DNA of 47,978 nucleotides from positions 1 through 47,978 of the forward strand of contig JANBQC010000172.1 in the NCBI GenBank assembly GCA_027576995.1. Reading direction: 5' to 3'. A program made the position numbers and the translations under genes. Of the stretch, positions 10,694-21,800 are shown piece after piece. The stretch is from Dimargaris cristalligena (taxonomy: Eukaryota > Kickxellomycota > Dimargaritomycetes > Dimargaritales > Dimargaritaceae). Position 1 is the first letter of the stretch; every line of letters starts with the position of its first letter. Under the pieces are notes generated by a model, which was not told the DNA's origin, ran no database searches, and worked only from the letters and a program-made list of their open reading frames with translations.

Positions 10694-13600
10694 TTAAGGT
10701 AGAATTTCGTAGCAGGATATGCAATTGTACAGCCATACTACTGACCGTGTCTGTGCTTGGACAGTAAGAGTTAGGCTGGGGTCACTTCCATCCAGCCTGG
10801 TATCGAGGGGGTGATCCTTGCTTAGGGGCGTTTTCAAAGACGATCGCCGGGTAGACTTTGAGGGAGTCGAGGAGTTGGCAGTAATGGCAGTAGCCTTGGG
10901 ATTTAATTTCAGGGATGCCGAATGGTTGACTAGATCAATGATAATGGGAAGCGCGGGGTCTAATGGTTTAGGTTGCAACGATGTTGATGAACGCCTGCGC
11001 GATTTCTTTGCCGCAAGGGGCTTATCGGCCGTTTGAAACCGAGCCAGGTCGGGAAACCCATCGACTGCTTTACCGCCACCGAACTGTACGAGATTCTTAA
11101 CAACGGCTGGGTCAACTGCGGTGCCACTTTGGGGCTGACCGGGAATACCACGGTCTATATAGAAAGTAAGTCCGTGGAACAATAGCTGGGGCGGAGATGT
11201 CGTTTCATCGGAGGAGGACAGCAAAGCCTGAATGGCAGCGATAGACCCAAGGGGTGGAGACCGAGCGGGGGCTAATTGATCCTTTACCAATTTCAAGTAA
11301 GTAGAATCCGCCACGGCCTCATAGTCCGTTTCGGGGATGTACTTATGTGCAGCCACGCAATCGATGACCCCTAATGTGAAAAGTGATAGAAATTAATAGA
11401 CAGTTAGCATATAAAAAAACGGGTCAGGAAAATCCTACCAAAACGTGCTACTGATCGGCCCACTGAACAGATCTATATTAAACAGGGTGGGTGATCCACT
11501 AAGATTTACCTGTACAATAGACGATAAAAGATTCACGGAGGCGAGATCAATTCGAAGCGCCTATAATACTTACATTTATAATCAACCACTTTACAGGCGG
11601 ACAATACTCCATACATGTACTTGAGGGTCCGGGGACAATGCCGATGCTTATCCAGTACGGTGACCACATGAGTGACCCCCGTTTGAATCGTCTTTCCCTT
11701 AGTCGGCCGCGCCAGAGGATTACGGGTCGGAAAATCGTTCACCAAGGCCACTTTGAAAAACCCAGGCGAGAGCACTGACTTTTGGACGTTAACGTCCAGT
11801 TGAGTCAACTTAGCCCCAGTCACTGAAGTGATAACAATCCGGGCTTCGAACAATTCCCGCTGGGATGCACTGGGGAGTAGAACTTCCTGTGATTCAGAGA
11901 TTCGACTGTTGTCGTTCGAGGTTGAGGCGGGAGGGAGTGACTTGCGCCTACTGGATCGTGAACCTTGAGCTGCGACGAGGGTTGAGGTTGCTTTTGTTGG
12001 ATTAGTCGGCTCAATTACAACCATTGGTTGGAGGGTGGGCGAGGGAATCGGGGAAGCCCAGGGCTCGTCGTCATCGGACTCGAGCAGGATTTTGGCCCTT
12101 TTGCGGGGACTAAAGGTACGGCGCCCTGTGCGGGTGTAGGTCCGGGAGTTCTTGGTTGACTTTTGTTTCCAGTCCACACTGTCTAGGTCATGGTCTGGTT
12201 CGCTCGCATGGCTGCGGGCAAGGTCAATACTAGTAGTCGATTGAGCATCTAGGCCAGCGGGAATAGTACAGGGGTAAGATGCGGTTGAATAGGGTGAGGT
12301 CGTCATTAATACAATGTATACCAAAAAGGCGGATGGGATGGAGGGTTAAATTTAGTGAATCCAGTTGGCTAGACCATTGAATTAACACTCGATTTAATCG
12401 GGGATAGTATAAATCAACGATATTGGAGCCCACTTTCGGCCTGCAAGAGAATGGGTCAGCGAAAAAGCAGCCCAGCTAGTGGGGGTGGTTTCGACATTGT
12501 AACGAAGGTTCCTTTCTGCGTTTTAACTCGGTATTTCTCCGCACAGGGCCAGACTATATCACCAGATAATTACTTACCATCGGGAGCTTCGTCCAAGACA
12601 AGCGGTGGCGGGTTCGAAGGCTGCGTGTTTTTCCCCAACAGCAATTCAACCTCGGGTAAAGAGACAATGGAGCTCGTATCGTCCAGAGCGTCGAGCCAGG
12701 GCTCGGAAGAGGTGGGATGGTTCATAAGGGAACTCCACATGGGGTTAGGGCGGGAAGGGGAAATGCTGAACTCAAAAGTGTCGGAGGGGAATGAACTCGA
12801 GGAATGGGACGGGACAGTGGGAATCGCGAAATGGGTTGCGGGAGTGGATTTCGAGAAAGGGCAGCGGGTTTCAGGGGAGGCCGTCGGAATAGTAGTTGAA
12901 GGAAGAGTGGTAGGACTGGGAACAGGAATTGGTGCACTTGTAGTCGAGGCAGAGGTTGGAGGGGCTAAAATAGGAGGGGTAGAGGTACTAGAAGGTTTAG
13001 TAGCAAAACCCTGACTGCGGCGGCGTCGCATACGAGAAGGGGAGGTAGTAGTTAAGAAGGCTGCCGCAGCTGAGAGCTGGTCTAATAAAGTTCTATTTGA
13101 CTGGGCACTGTGGCTACTCGCAGTGGATTGGGAGCTGGGGTTAGACGAGGAAGCCGCCATACTGGGAGCGGTCGTGGACAACGGTGGAGGAGGGGGGGCT
13201 GCCTTCTTGCGGGGGGTCACGAAAGGCGACGGCTGGTCATGGTATTGGGTCTGCACTGCCTCGGACTGGATCAGGTGATCTAGCGCCGTAAGGTCCCGCT
13301 GGGACAGCTGGGTGGGTCGGTCTGACCCCACCAACTGGTAAATGGCCTTGAGGCATTCTACCAACGTGTCGTAGGTAGGGCAGTGGCGCAGGTTTCCTGC
13401 CCGCACCGGCAACTGACACTGCGGGCAGACCGACTCGGTGCCTAAATAATCGTCGATGCATTTTCTAAGGAAGGGGAGGGGACGAGCGGATGTAGACAGC
13501 AGCATGCCGGGTTTCAGCTGAGTTATCACGATGGAGTTTGGTGCCGCCAGGGGAGGGAGAGATAACAACAAATACTACTTGGACGGGACTATTACAATAT

Positions 13601-14036
13601 TCCCTAATAATCCCGGGATATGGTAATTAAAGTCCGGAAGAGATCGTCGTAATAAGAAGGGCGGCTATCCGTACACGCATCGATATATTTCAATAATAAT
13701 TATGAACCAGCTGGATACCTGCAATAGTTGTGGCCGCACTCGGTAGCGGTAAAGGTATGGTGAAACAGGTGGGTGCTATTCGCAATGAAGTAAAGTGGGG
13801 CAGTTGTTAATAGGGGAGGCGTGGCTATATGTGGGGTGCATGTATATGGCGGTAAATTGGAGGTACGGTTTAGACAAGTGCACCTCCACACTATACCAAC
13901 GTTGACGGCCGTCTTACCCCGGGGTCGACCATTGAGAATCAACAAGTAGCAGGGACGGGTGGAATAGACCAACCTACCAGAGTGAACATTCCAAAAGGGA
14001 ATGAAGGGCCCTGAGGGCTGTCCCGAATCGGGTCAT
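10694..14036 (-). CDS. BARD1-like RING/BRCT ubiquitin ligase subunit, 5 exons
   Basis: Five exons join in frame: 14036-13978, 13775-13719, 13464-12578, 12248-11574 and 11370-10694, giving 784 residues. Residues 17-55 form a complete C3HC4 RING (C17-x2-C20-x12-C33-x-H35-x2-C38-x2-C41-x10-C52-x2-C55). C20 is created by the first splice. The leading ALRALHSLLECSLC and the segment after the RING resemble BARD1. BRCT1 covers about 470-575 (VTHVV, RTLKYMYGVL, then WVIDC across the last splice). BRCT2 covers about 620-784 (FYIDRGI, VVKNLVQFGGG, final SVVWLYNCISCYEILP). A basic RKRAK at 383-387 may be a nuclear signal. Known role: heterodimer with BRCA1, histone H2A ubiquitination and homologous recombination. 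No ankyrin repeats are visible between RING and BRCTs, unlike animal BARD1. The exon 4 acceptor (12249) is chosen by phase and is the least certain. A BRCA1-type identity is less likely. Confidence 0.85.
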
Positions 14037-17000
14037 GGCATAGATTCAATTGCGGCGAGGCGAGCAGGATGATTCAAATAAGCGGAGATTCGGAAATAGT
14101 GCGAATAAGAGGGGAAAGCTGGGTGGAGAGGTGGGGAATGTGGTCAAATCCTAAGTACATCCGCAGCGAATGCGCGCATACACGCAATTGTCCTCCTTTC
14201 AAAAGGCCCTTCCGTCTCCCTAATATTATGCCAGCGTATTTACTGTATAAAAAAACGCACCAGCTTACTTGTATGCCCATCATCCAGAGTGTTTTCCAAC
14301 GCCCAGCAAGTGTAGTTGTTATGCTGTTTACGGTCTCTTATCACCACTGGGACCCCCCACCGAAACCAAACACTTGACTCATGGGGTTCACAGCCCATAT
14401 GCCTGACATCGAAACCCTATTTACACGGCCTAAGAGTTAGTTAAACAGCCAGGTCCCCAGGAAAACAATAAAGAGGTCAGTTGGTGACAGTAACCAGCAT
14501 GCCCTTAAGGCACAGACAAAGAAAAGGGTGCCTCGACTGGAATGGAGTAGTGGTGGTGTACTGTACTATACCGTACCATACCATACTCTCCCGATCATCA
14601 CATACGGTTTTACCGACTATTTGTTGACTGGCAGGTTGGTTGGGTTTTAGTTGCGTCCATCACATTCCCTGCGACCAAGTAACCCACGCCCCCATGTTTC
14701 GTCGTGGGTACAGGGCAGTAGCGGGGCGATGAGGTCCTCTTTTCTCTCCCACCAACGGACTCGGACATCTCGTATAGCCCCGAAGGACCTTATCCCCGAA
14801 ACATCTTTTGAATCTGCATGGCTGGGCCAGCGGAAGTGGCGCAGACCAGTATACCCTGAAGGTGCACAGGAGGCGTGACTGGGTCAAGGTAGTACCAAAG
14901 AGAGGGTAAACGTGAGCTCAGCATTCCACCCCATTAGGCCCAGCTAGCTGACAGAAATTGCCTGTTGGGGAGGGGGCTGCTGTTTACACGAGAGATCCTG
15001 GGTAAAAAAGCCATACATGGGAGGTAGGTTTAGTCATGGAATACAATAGATACAAGTCCGTTTAAAGCGCCCCAATTGGATGGGGAGGGAGGATCATGCA
15101 TCGTGCGGTAAAATTCGGGGGAAATTGGGACTGGGAAGAGAAAGAAACCACCAAATTGACAGTGGTTATGGGCCACCCGGATGCCAAAATCTCCACAAAC
15201 CATTCAGGGGTAAAATAATAGACGACGACCCAGAAGTGGTGAAAATCCTCCTCCCCCCATTTCATTACCGCCCCTCTCACAGACATTCCTGACCGCATGG
15301 CCACAACCAAAACCAAAAGGAATTGCCAACCCCGCACCCAACCCAGTCAACACTGGGAAGGCCGGGTAATGCGGAGGCAACGACTTGTGCATGAGTGGGG
15401 GGAAATTCCGGGTAACTTCTAAAGATGGCTTCAGCAGAGGAGGTCAGTGGGGGTAAATATGTGTGAGTCGACGACAACCCTCTCCGATACTGGCAACGAG
15501 CTACTCACTCCCCTACCCGCGAAAACCGCTGCGACAGCGTTGGCGGTGCAGGCTGCAAATAAGGCGCATAAGGAAGCAGCCATGCAATGTTGCCTAATTG
15601 GAGCCATTTTCCCCTCTCATACATACACCGTCGACCACTTGGAATCCAGGGCTATGGTTCGTATATATATATATATGTGTGTATGTGTATGTATGTCTGG
15701 AGTTCCTCCTCCTTCCAACCAGCCCAAGACCGCCAAGGTCCGCAATGTTGAGTGGACGTGTGCATCCGTGCTGACAGATATGGGATATGTCCTGGGAACT
15801 CCCTCCCTTCTGCTTCCCCCCTAAACTGGTCGACTTCTCCTGCTTTAGTGGCCATTTCCGTGGCTACGCGGTGTGTGTTCTACTTATTTACTTATTTGCC
15901 TTAAGGCTGACCTGGATGCTGTGAACATGCCCTCCCCCCCCCGCCTACTCGTACTTGTTTAGTCATAGCTTCAGCGATGGACGGGATGCGCATGGTTTTT
16001 TGTCAATTAAGATCGCTCCCCCTTTATCATCTACCTTTCGCTATAAAACCGGGCAATCCAAGCACCCCCATTTTCTTTTTCATGAACCGCGTTGATCGTA
16101 GGGCGATGCAGAATCGGTTCCCCCAACCCTCCTTCGCGTTAACCCCACATCAACAGCCTCCATCCTAGGATTTATGGCAATCCGAAACATTGAAAAATAG
16201 AATAATTTTAATCAACGGGTGGTATAGTGAGTGTGGCGAACTTTTGACTCAGATGCAGGCGTCGTCCTCTCTATTAAGGTGTGAGAGAAAACAGAATGGC
16301 CGATCTCACTCCAGCGCATTACAGTCAACTGAAACCCTCCCCTCCGCTCAACGTAGCGGCCAAATCCACCAACCCAAAACATCGCGAAAATGCGAATACC
16401 TCACCTACGAGCTCCCGCGTATTCTTTTTCAAAGAGTATATTGTAGTATACGTTCGCCCCCGACCCTAAATATATTAGTATAATCTTATAAAAATATTGG
16501 AACTGGGGATGATTGATACTCAATTTTTGACTGTGCCCATTATATCCAAAACCGACGCCGCCGAGGACGGTAAACAAAATGGCGGGGCGCACAGCAGTGG
16601 GTGAGTGTCCTCTTTTCCTCCTATCGGCTACGTGCCCCAAATCCGCTCGACCATGATAGAATGGCGTTACTGATCTTGGTTTCGGCGTTTTAGAGCAATG
16701 GGGGCTTGGGCCTGAGTAGTATAAATCCCAAAGACTTCCTTATTCTTACCTAAGGTTATACCTGTTCCGTTCACCCAATTTCCAAGGACTGCATATTTAT
16801 TATTCGCATTATTCAGTTCCCCCTCGTCCACTTTATATTCGACATTCATACATACGCGGCATCGCATACCCGCAGTTTGCACACTCCGCCCATCGTTCAG
16901 GGACGCCGCGTCCGTCACTGCCTTTCTGTATTTCCGGTTTTTCTATTATATAGATTTGAAGCAGCATTGCATAGCAATTGGCTGGCTCTCGTAGTAGTCA

Positions 17001-17382
17001 TATCTTGCTCTTTACTCTCGGCCACCATTGCCTGGGAGGACCGATTCCCCTTCTCTCCTGGTCGGGTTGGTTTCCCCTGACCACAACAAGCTTTTTTTCC
17101 AGTAATTTTTCCTTCGGTAGGAACCGTTTGTATAGGGCACACCCACCCTCCCACTATTTCGTGTTTGACCTTCATCTGACCTGCCCATCGCCGACACGGT
17201 CTCTTGCCCTGCCCAGTTCCCAGGTTTAAAAAAGACGAGACACCCTCCCCCCTCGGCACACCGTTATAGTACTATTTATCCTTTAGAATTTATCGCCCCG
17301 TTATTGGAGCATATCACCCCTATCCCCCTACATCTGTCCTTCTTCTCTTCACCGCTGCTCTCGCAAATCATCCATCGGCACC
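14037..17382. other. Long divergent intergenic region, no gene supported
   Basis: 3.3 kb between the BARD1-like gene (leftward) and the first aquaporin (rightward). Several short frames overlap on both strands (14651-14878, 15447-15824, 16190-16483, 16915-17259) but none shows a domain, signal peptide or plausible splice chain. It contains an AT/GT microsatellite at 15661-15692. A TTTAAAAAAGACG run at 17225-17237, about 155 bases before the aquaporin ATG, is a candidate TATA element. The region probably holds promoters and perhaps unannotated noncoding transcripts. Confidence 0.45.
15661..15692. repeat. AT/GT microsatellite
   Basis: A (TA)n run followed by GTGTGTATGTGTATGTATG, a simple-sequence repeat in noncoding DNA. 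Confidence 0.85.
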
Positions 17383-18618
17383 ATGTCTCAGCCTGGCATC
17401 AACCCGCAGGCCTACATCAGTGACAAAACCATCCATAATGGTCCGGCGGCCGGCCTTCCGCCCCCCGACGGCAAACCGATACCAACTGCCGCGACCTATC
17501 CGCCCAATGTCCAAAACGTGGGTCCCAGTGGCCCACCCTACGCCGGTAACTACAGCTACGGTGTACCCGTGGGTGCCCCCAACCCCAACTTCCCGGCTGC
17601 CAACGCGGGAAATCCCAACTATTACGGCCAGCCTAGTGCCACCCAGACCATGCCCGCGGGCGACTACTCCTCCAACCACCCCGTGATGGAGTCTGACTAC
17701 CCGAACCAGGCCCATATGAGCAAGAAAGAGCGGCGCCGGGAGGAATTCATGTCGCACGCCCGCTGGCACACCCGCGCCTTCCCCAATCGTTGGTTCGAAC
17801 GGGTCCACTCCCTCCGGGTCCGCTACCGGGACTACCTGGCGGAATTCTTCGGAACCGCTGTGCTGGTATTTTTAGGCGACGCCGCGGGGGCTACCGTGAC
17901 GCTGTGGCCTGATGCCGCCTTCAGTTCGCCTTGGCTCATTGTTTGTTTCGGTTGGGGCCTCGCCCTGACCATCGCACTGTTCATATCGGGCGGTATTTCC
18001 GGGGGTCACTTGAACCCCGCGGTCACGTTCACCGCCGGCTGTCTGCGCGGTTTCCCCTGGCGCAAAGTGCCCGGTTACATTGCGTGCCAATTAGTCGGAG
18101 CGTTCGTCGGGGCCGGCTTCGTGTTCGCCCTCTTCCACAGTTCGATCCACCATTTCGACGGTGGGATTCGCCAAACCACTGGTCCCTTTGCCACCGCCGG
18201 TATTTTTGCCACTTACCCCAAACCCTGGATCACCGTTGGAACAGGGTTTTTGGCCGAAGCCATTTGTACGGCTGTACTACTTTTCGGAATCTACGCCATT
18301 ACGGATGAACGTAACATGCCCGGTACGAGGTACGCTCCCATCGCTATTGGATTGGTCATCACCGCCATTGGCATCTGCCTGGGTTTCCAGACCGGTTTTG
18401 CCGTCAACCCCGCCCGTGACTTGGGCCCCCGGGCCTTCACTTCCGCCGCGGGCTACGGTTCCGAGCCCTGGATCGCCCACGACCGCTGGGCTTGGGTTCC
18501 CTGCGTGGCCCCATTTGTAGGAGGATTGATTGGCGGTTTCCTATATGATTTCTTTGCCAACCACCCTCGCTTGAGTCACGACGATGATGATGATGATAAA
18601 TCCCATTCCGAGGCTTAG
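17383..18618 (+). CDS. Aquaglyceroporin (MIP family), long N-terminus
   Basis: A single exon of 411 residues. The first 130 residues are a Pro/Asn/Gly/Tyr-rich cytoplasmic extension ending in a basic KKERRREEF patch and HSLRVRYRDYLAEFFGTA, where the channel starts. Six membrane segments and two half-helices follow. The first NPA box is at residues 211-213 (GGHLNPAVTF) and the second at 342-344 (NPARDLGPR). The Asp after NPAR is the mark of glycerol-conducting members, so it likely conducts glycerol and water across the plasma membrane. The C-terminus ends in six Asp residues and KSHSEA. The start is the first ATG, in a CACCATGTC context. The gene at 24775 is a close paralog. The stop lies only 41 bases before an assembly gap. 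Confidence 0.95.
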   Translation: MSQPGINPQAYISDKTIHNGPAAGLPPPDGKPIPTAATYPPNVQNVGPSGPPYAGNYSYGVPVGAPNPNFPAANAGNPNYYGQPSATQTMPAGDYSSNHPVMESDYPNQAHMSKKERRREEFMSHARWHTRAFPNRWFERVHSLRVRYRDYLAEFFGTAVLVFLGDAAGATVTLWPDAAFSSPWLIVCFGWGLALTIALFISGGISGGHLNPAVTFTAGCLRGFPWRKVPGYIACQLVGAFVGAGFVFALFHSSIHHFDGGIRQTTGPFATAGIFATYPKPWITVGTGFLAEAICTAVLLFGIYAITDERNMPGTRYAPIAIGLVITAIGICLGFQTGFAVNPARDLGPRAFTSAAGYGSEPWIAHDRWAWVPCVAPFVGGLIGGFLYDFFANHPRLSHDDDDDDKSHSEA

Positions 18619-18659
18619 TTATCAGCCCCTCTTTTCCCCCCCACACCCCTCCCGCTTTT
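18585..18659 (+). repeat. 75-base direct repeat left of gap
   Basis: From TGATGATGATGATAAATCCC to CTCCCGCTTTT, identical to 18762-18836 on the other side of the N run. It covers the last codons and 3' flank of the first aquaporin gene. See the gap entry. Confidence 0.9.
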
Positions 18660-18758
18660 NNNNNNNNNNNNNNNNNNNNNNNNNNNNNNNNNNNNNNNNN
18701 NNNNNNNNNNNNNNNNNNNNNNNNNNNNNNNNNNNNNNNNNNNNNNNNNNNNNNNNNN
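18660..18758. other. Assembly gap (99 N)
   Basis: A run of 99 N. Because the same 75 bases stand on both sides, the two contig ends probably overlap and the gap is likely artificial, with a true size near zero or negative. The right copy has one more TGA unit, so a slippage-prone TGA/ATG repeat may have stopped the assembler from merging the ends. Confidence 0.95.
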
Positions 18759-18836
18759 TGATGATGATGATGATAAATCCCATTCCGAGGCTTAGTTATC
18801 AGCCCCTCTTTTCCCCCCCACACCCCTCCCGCTTTT
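18759..18836 (+). repeat. 75-base direct repeat right of gap (duplicate aquaporin 3' end)
   Basis: Repeats the aquaporin tail (Asp codons, KSHSEA, TAG) and 3' flank seen at 18585-18659, with one extra TGA unit at its start. It should not be annotated as a second gene fragment; it is most simply the same locus seen twice. Confidence 0.85.
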
Positions 18837-21800
18837 CTTTGTCGTATTTTTTATATTCTTCCAGTGTATACTTCAGTGGTTAAACTGACTGACTGGAATG
18901 GCCTGGCCTACTTGTAAAGAGTCTGTGACTCTGGGACATACGCTTTTTGCCGCGGGTTTGCACCAAATCTAGCAAAGTTTACCTTGGTCTGATTGGGAGG
19001 TAGGTCGAGTGTTACCATTACTGACTATATTAATTACCTAATTGCTAATATAATCGGTGGTACCTCATCATCATTATCCCATCAGTACCGGAGGACTATG
19101 CCTACTCTGTTTATATATCGCACCACCACCACCACCACCTTACTTACCAGTTCCCATATTCTACAATTATTCTTATATGACCCACCCATTAATCACTATA
19201 GCTTATCTTTATAGTTGTTGTCCTGTAATTTCTACTCATATATTGTATGTAGCTGTCGCCTCGATAAAATCCATAATCACCCAAACCGATGTTGCGAGTG
19301 GGTGGGTGCTTTTTCGGCGATGCCAAGCCTTCAAAGGCGGATATATTTTCCGAGGGCAAACCGGCTGTAGAGAGCCCAAATGCACTCGGGTGCACTGGTG
19401 GGCTGCAAGGCAGTGCAACAATATTTACATAAATTAAGAAGTTGGCATACCTCATGGTCAATCTCGCCAGGGCACGTGGCAATAACAGAGCAACAGTCGC
19501 AATAAAGCCAGGTTTGCCCTCGAAGCTGTGGATTATGCCCGACAGTGGGCAATTTTCATATCTTCTATAAAGAGAGCAAACGTAGTGTACCGGGTCAATA
19601 TATACAAGGGTCACTACTGTATTTCACACTAAGGGGGGCCGATCTTTTGATTCATAACAATGAACAGTTCCTCCGTATGTATTTTTAGACGTCATCCATC
19701 TCATGATACGACATCCAAGCGAGGTAGGAGTGTCTCTTTTCCCTTCGCCCCCCCTATGCTTGTGCTTCCAATATCCCAAACTAAAAAGAAATGCGGACAT
19801 GGTTCGCCTGAAATGATGTGATTTATTCCGCTCGGCTATCCATATGACACCCATGCGCTTTTGACCGAACATTCGCCGCGCGGCAATTTGCAGTGCGTTT
19901 CTTTACTTGTGTACTGCGCGTTCGCCGCCCGGCAACTAAACTACCCCACCTCCTTCCCGCCCTGTTCGCATTCTAAACGATGACAAAGCGGAAGAAATTA
20001 GGATAGTCACGGCGGGCAGGCCGTTGAATGAATGGCAAATGATGGTATATTAGCATGTATCGGAAGCATTCCCTTTTAGGTCTCTCAATTTTTCTCGGCC
20101 TACCCCCTGGTAAACGAGCCTCGATGACATCAAGCCAACCCAGGTGACCGGCTAGCTGCTTATGGTTCCACCTCTACCCTTAAATGGAATATACCGTTCG
20201 CCTCTCCCCAATAGTCAAGTCGCTTGGCACACCAAATGGGTAAGGAAAGAAGAGAGTGTGTGACCTTAATTCGACGCTATGTTCCTTTTGGGGATATTAA
20301 ATGGGCGTGTCGTCCATGGCAATAGGTCAGGGGGGAGGGGGAGGATGTACATTACGCTAATAAACGTCATGCATTCACCCCCCGTCGGCGTTTTATTTTA
20401 TCCCCAGCTTTCCCCCTCCCTATTCCCGAATGAGAGAATCATACTATCCCTTAAAGTGTGAGTAGAGTATATGATATTATATATACATAAATTTAAAGGA
20501 CCCTATAACAGTTCAAATGGTCAAGTGCAATTAGGTAAATCACGAAGGCCAATACTTCTTTCTCTAGCCCAGCACCACCACCGTGGAGATTATTCAACCC
20601 ATTGAGAGAAACCCAAAGCTCGTGATTAGTCCAAGGCAATCTGTGTGAGTTTTTAAGAGGATCCAAAGCGAGGCGAAGGGCCATTATAACTGTCACTTTG
20701 AGTGGATTGAAGAGTGGCGTCCAATAAACAGTCACCATTCCAACCATTATTTGGTTACGAATCCTCGACCGCTACGCCACATCTTGATGGGGATTGGAAG
20801 AGAGTCAGGAGGTACTCCGTTTAAACGTTCACCCGGAGGTCGGTTGGTAGGCCGACTTGCTAGCTAAATGGGAGAGGGGTGTGGCTGACCAGTCCGGAGG
20901 CTGGGAGGAATGTAAAATGACCTGCGTGATATAAACTATGGATGGCCCTTGGGAATGGATGGAATGTAACGAATACCCAATCATTGATGCTGAATTTATT
21001 ATAACGATTAAATCTTGAGCCGAGGCGAGGAATGGTTGGTTGGACCGGATGAAAAAAAGTGGCGGTTATTTTGTCTGTGTGAAAATATAGCAGGAAACTA
21101 CCACCACCACCAAGATCCACTCACGCTCGCTATACCTTTTTCTCATTGTCTCCTTGCACTGCGGCTGGAAATATCCCCCAAGAAGGGCGGTGTTGTTGTG
21201 AGAATATTGCAAAGAGAAAAAGTGTGGGGTCAATCCTCTAGTAAAGCAGCCGCATATTGCACCGCTCTGCTTTGAGTGCAAGAGGGTTTATTTAGTCTCC
21301 CTCGCAATATAAACCTACAGAGGTAAACTAGAGATTTAACCAATCAATTTGCGAAGCGCCAAAGAGAGAGAGACGGTATGGGCGATTTGCCGTGGCGCGC
21401 TTTATTCGGTATTCTTAGTATAGCGGAATATACTATAGTTTTATTAGTTAATTGGGCCGAGAACTCGTGTTATTCATTTACCACCAAACAATAGAGTGTA
21501 AGGTCGAGACAGGAAAAGTGCACCGCGTATGCAGGAGAGAGGGCCAGTCCAGCCAGGTTTCTCCCTCGATTTTTGGTGGAAAGGGGAATGAATAGGCACC
21601 ATTTTTTTTTAATACTCTCCCCATGACTACCAGTCACATTGATACCCAGCCGTTTCTTCGGATTGGTAACCAAGATTTCACCTATACACCTTGTTCACCG
21701 TTCTCGCTCGGAAAATAACCCCATGCCTACCTTCACTATTACTTATAGTAATAGTTGATTTACTCCTTGCACCAATTAGAATCGCCGTCAAGGAATGTAG

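Noticed and set aside
19351..19522. Inverted copies of CGAGGGCAAACC about 145 bases apart
   Set aside because: Only about 13 bases match and there is no supporting structure, so chance is adequate.
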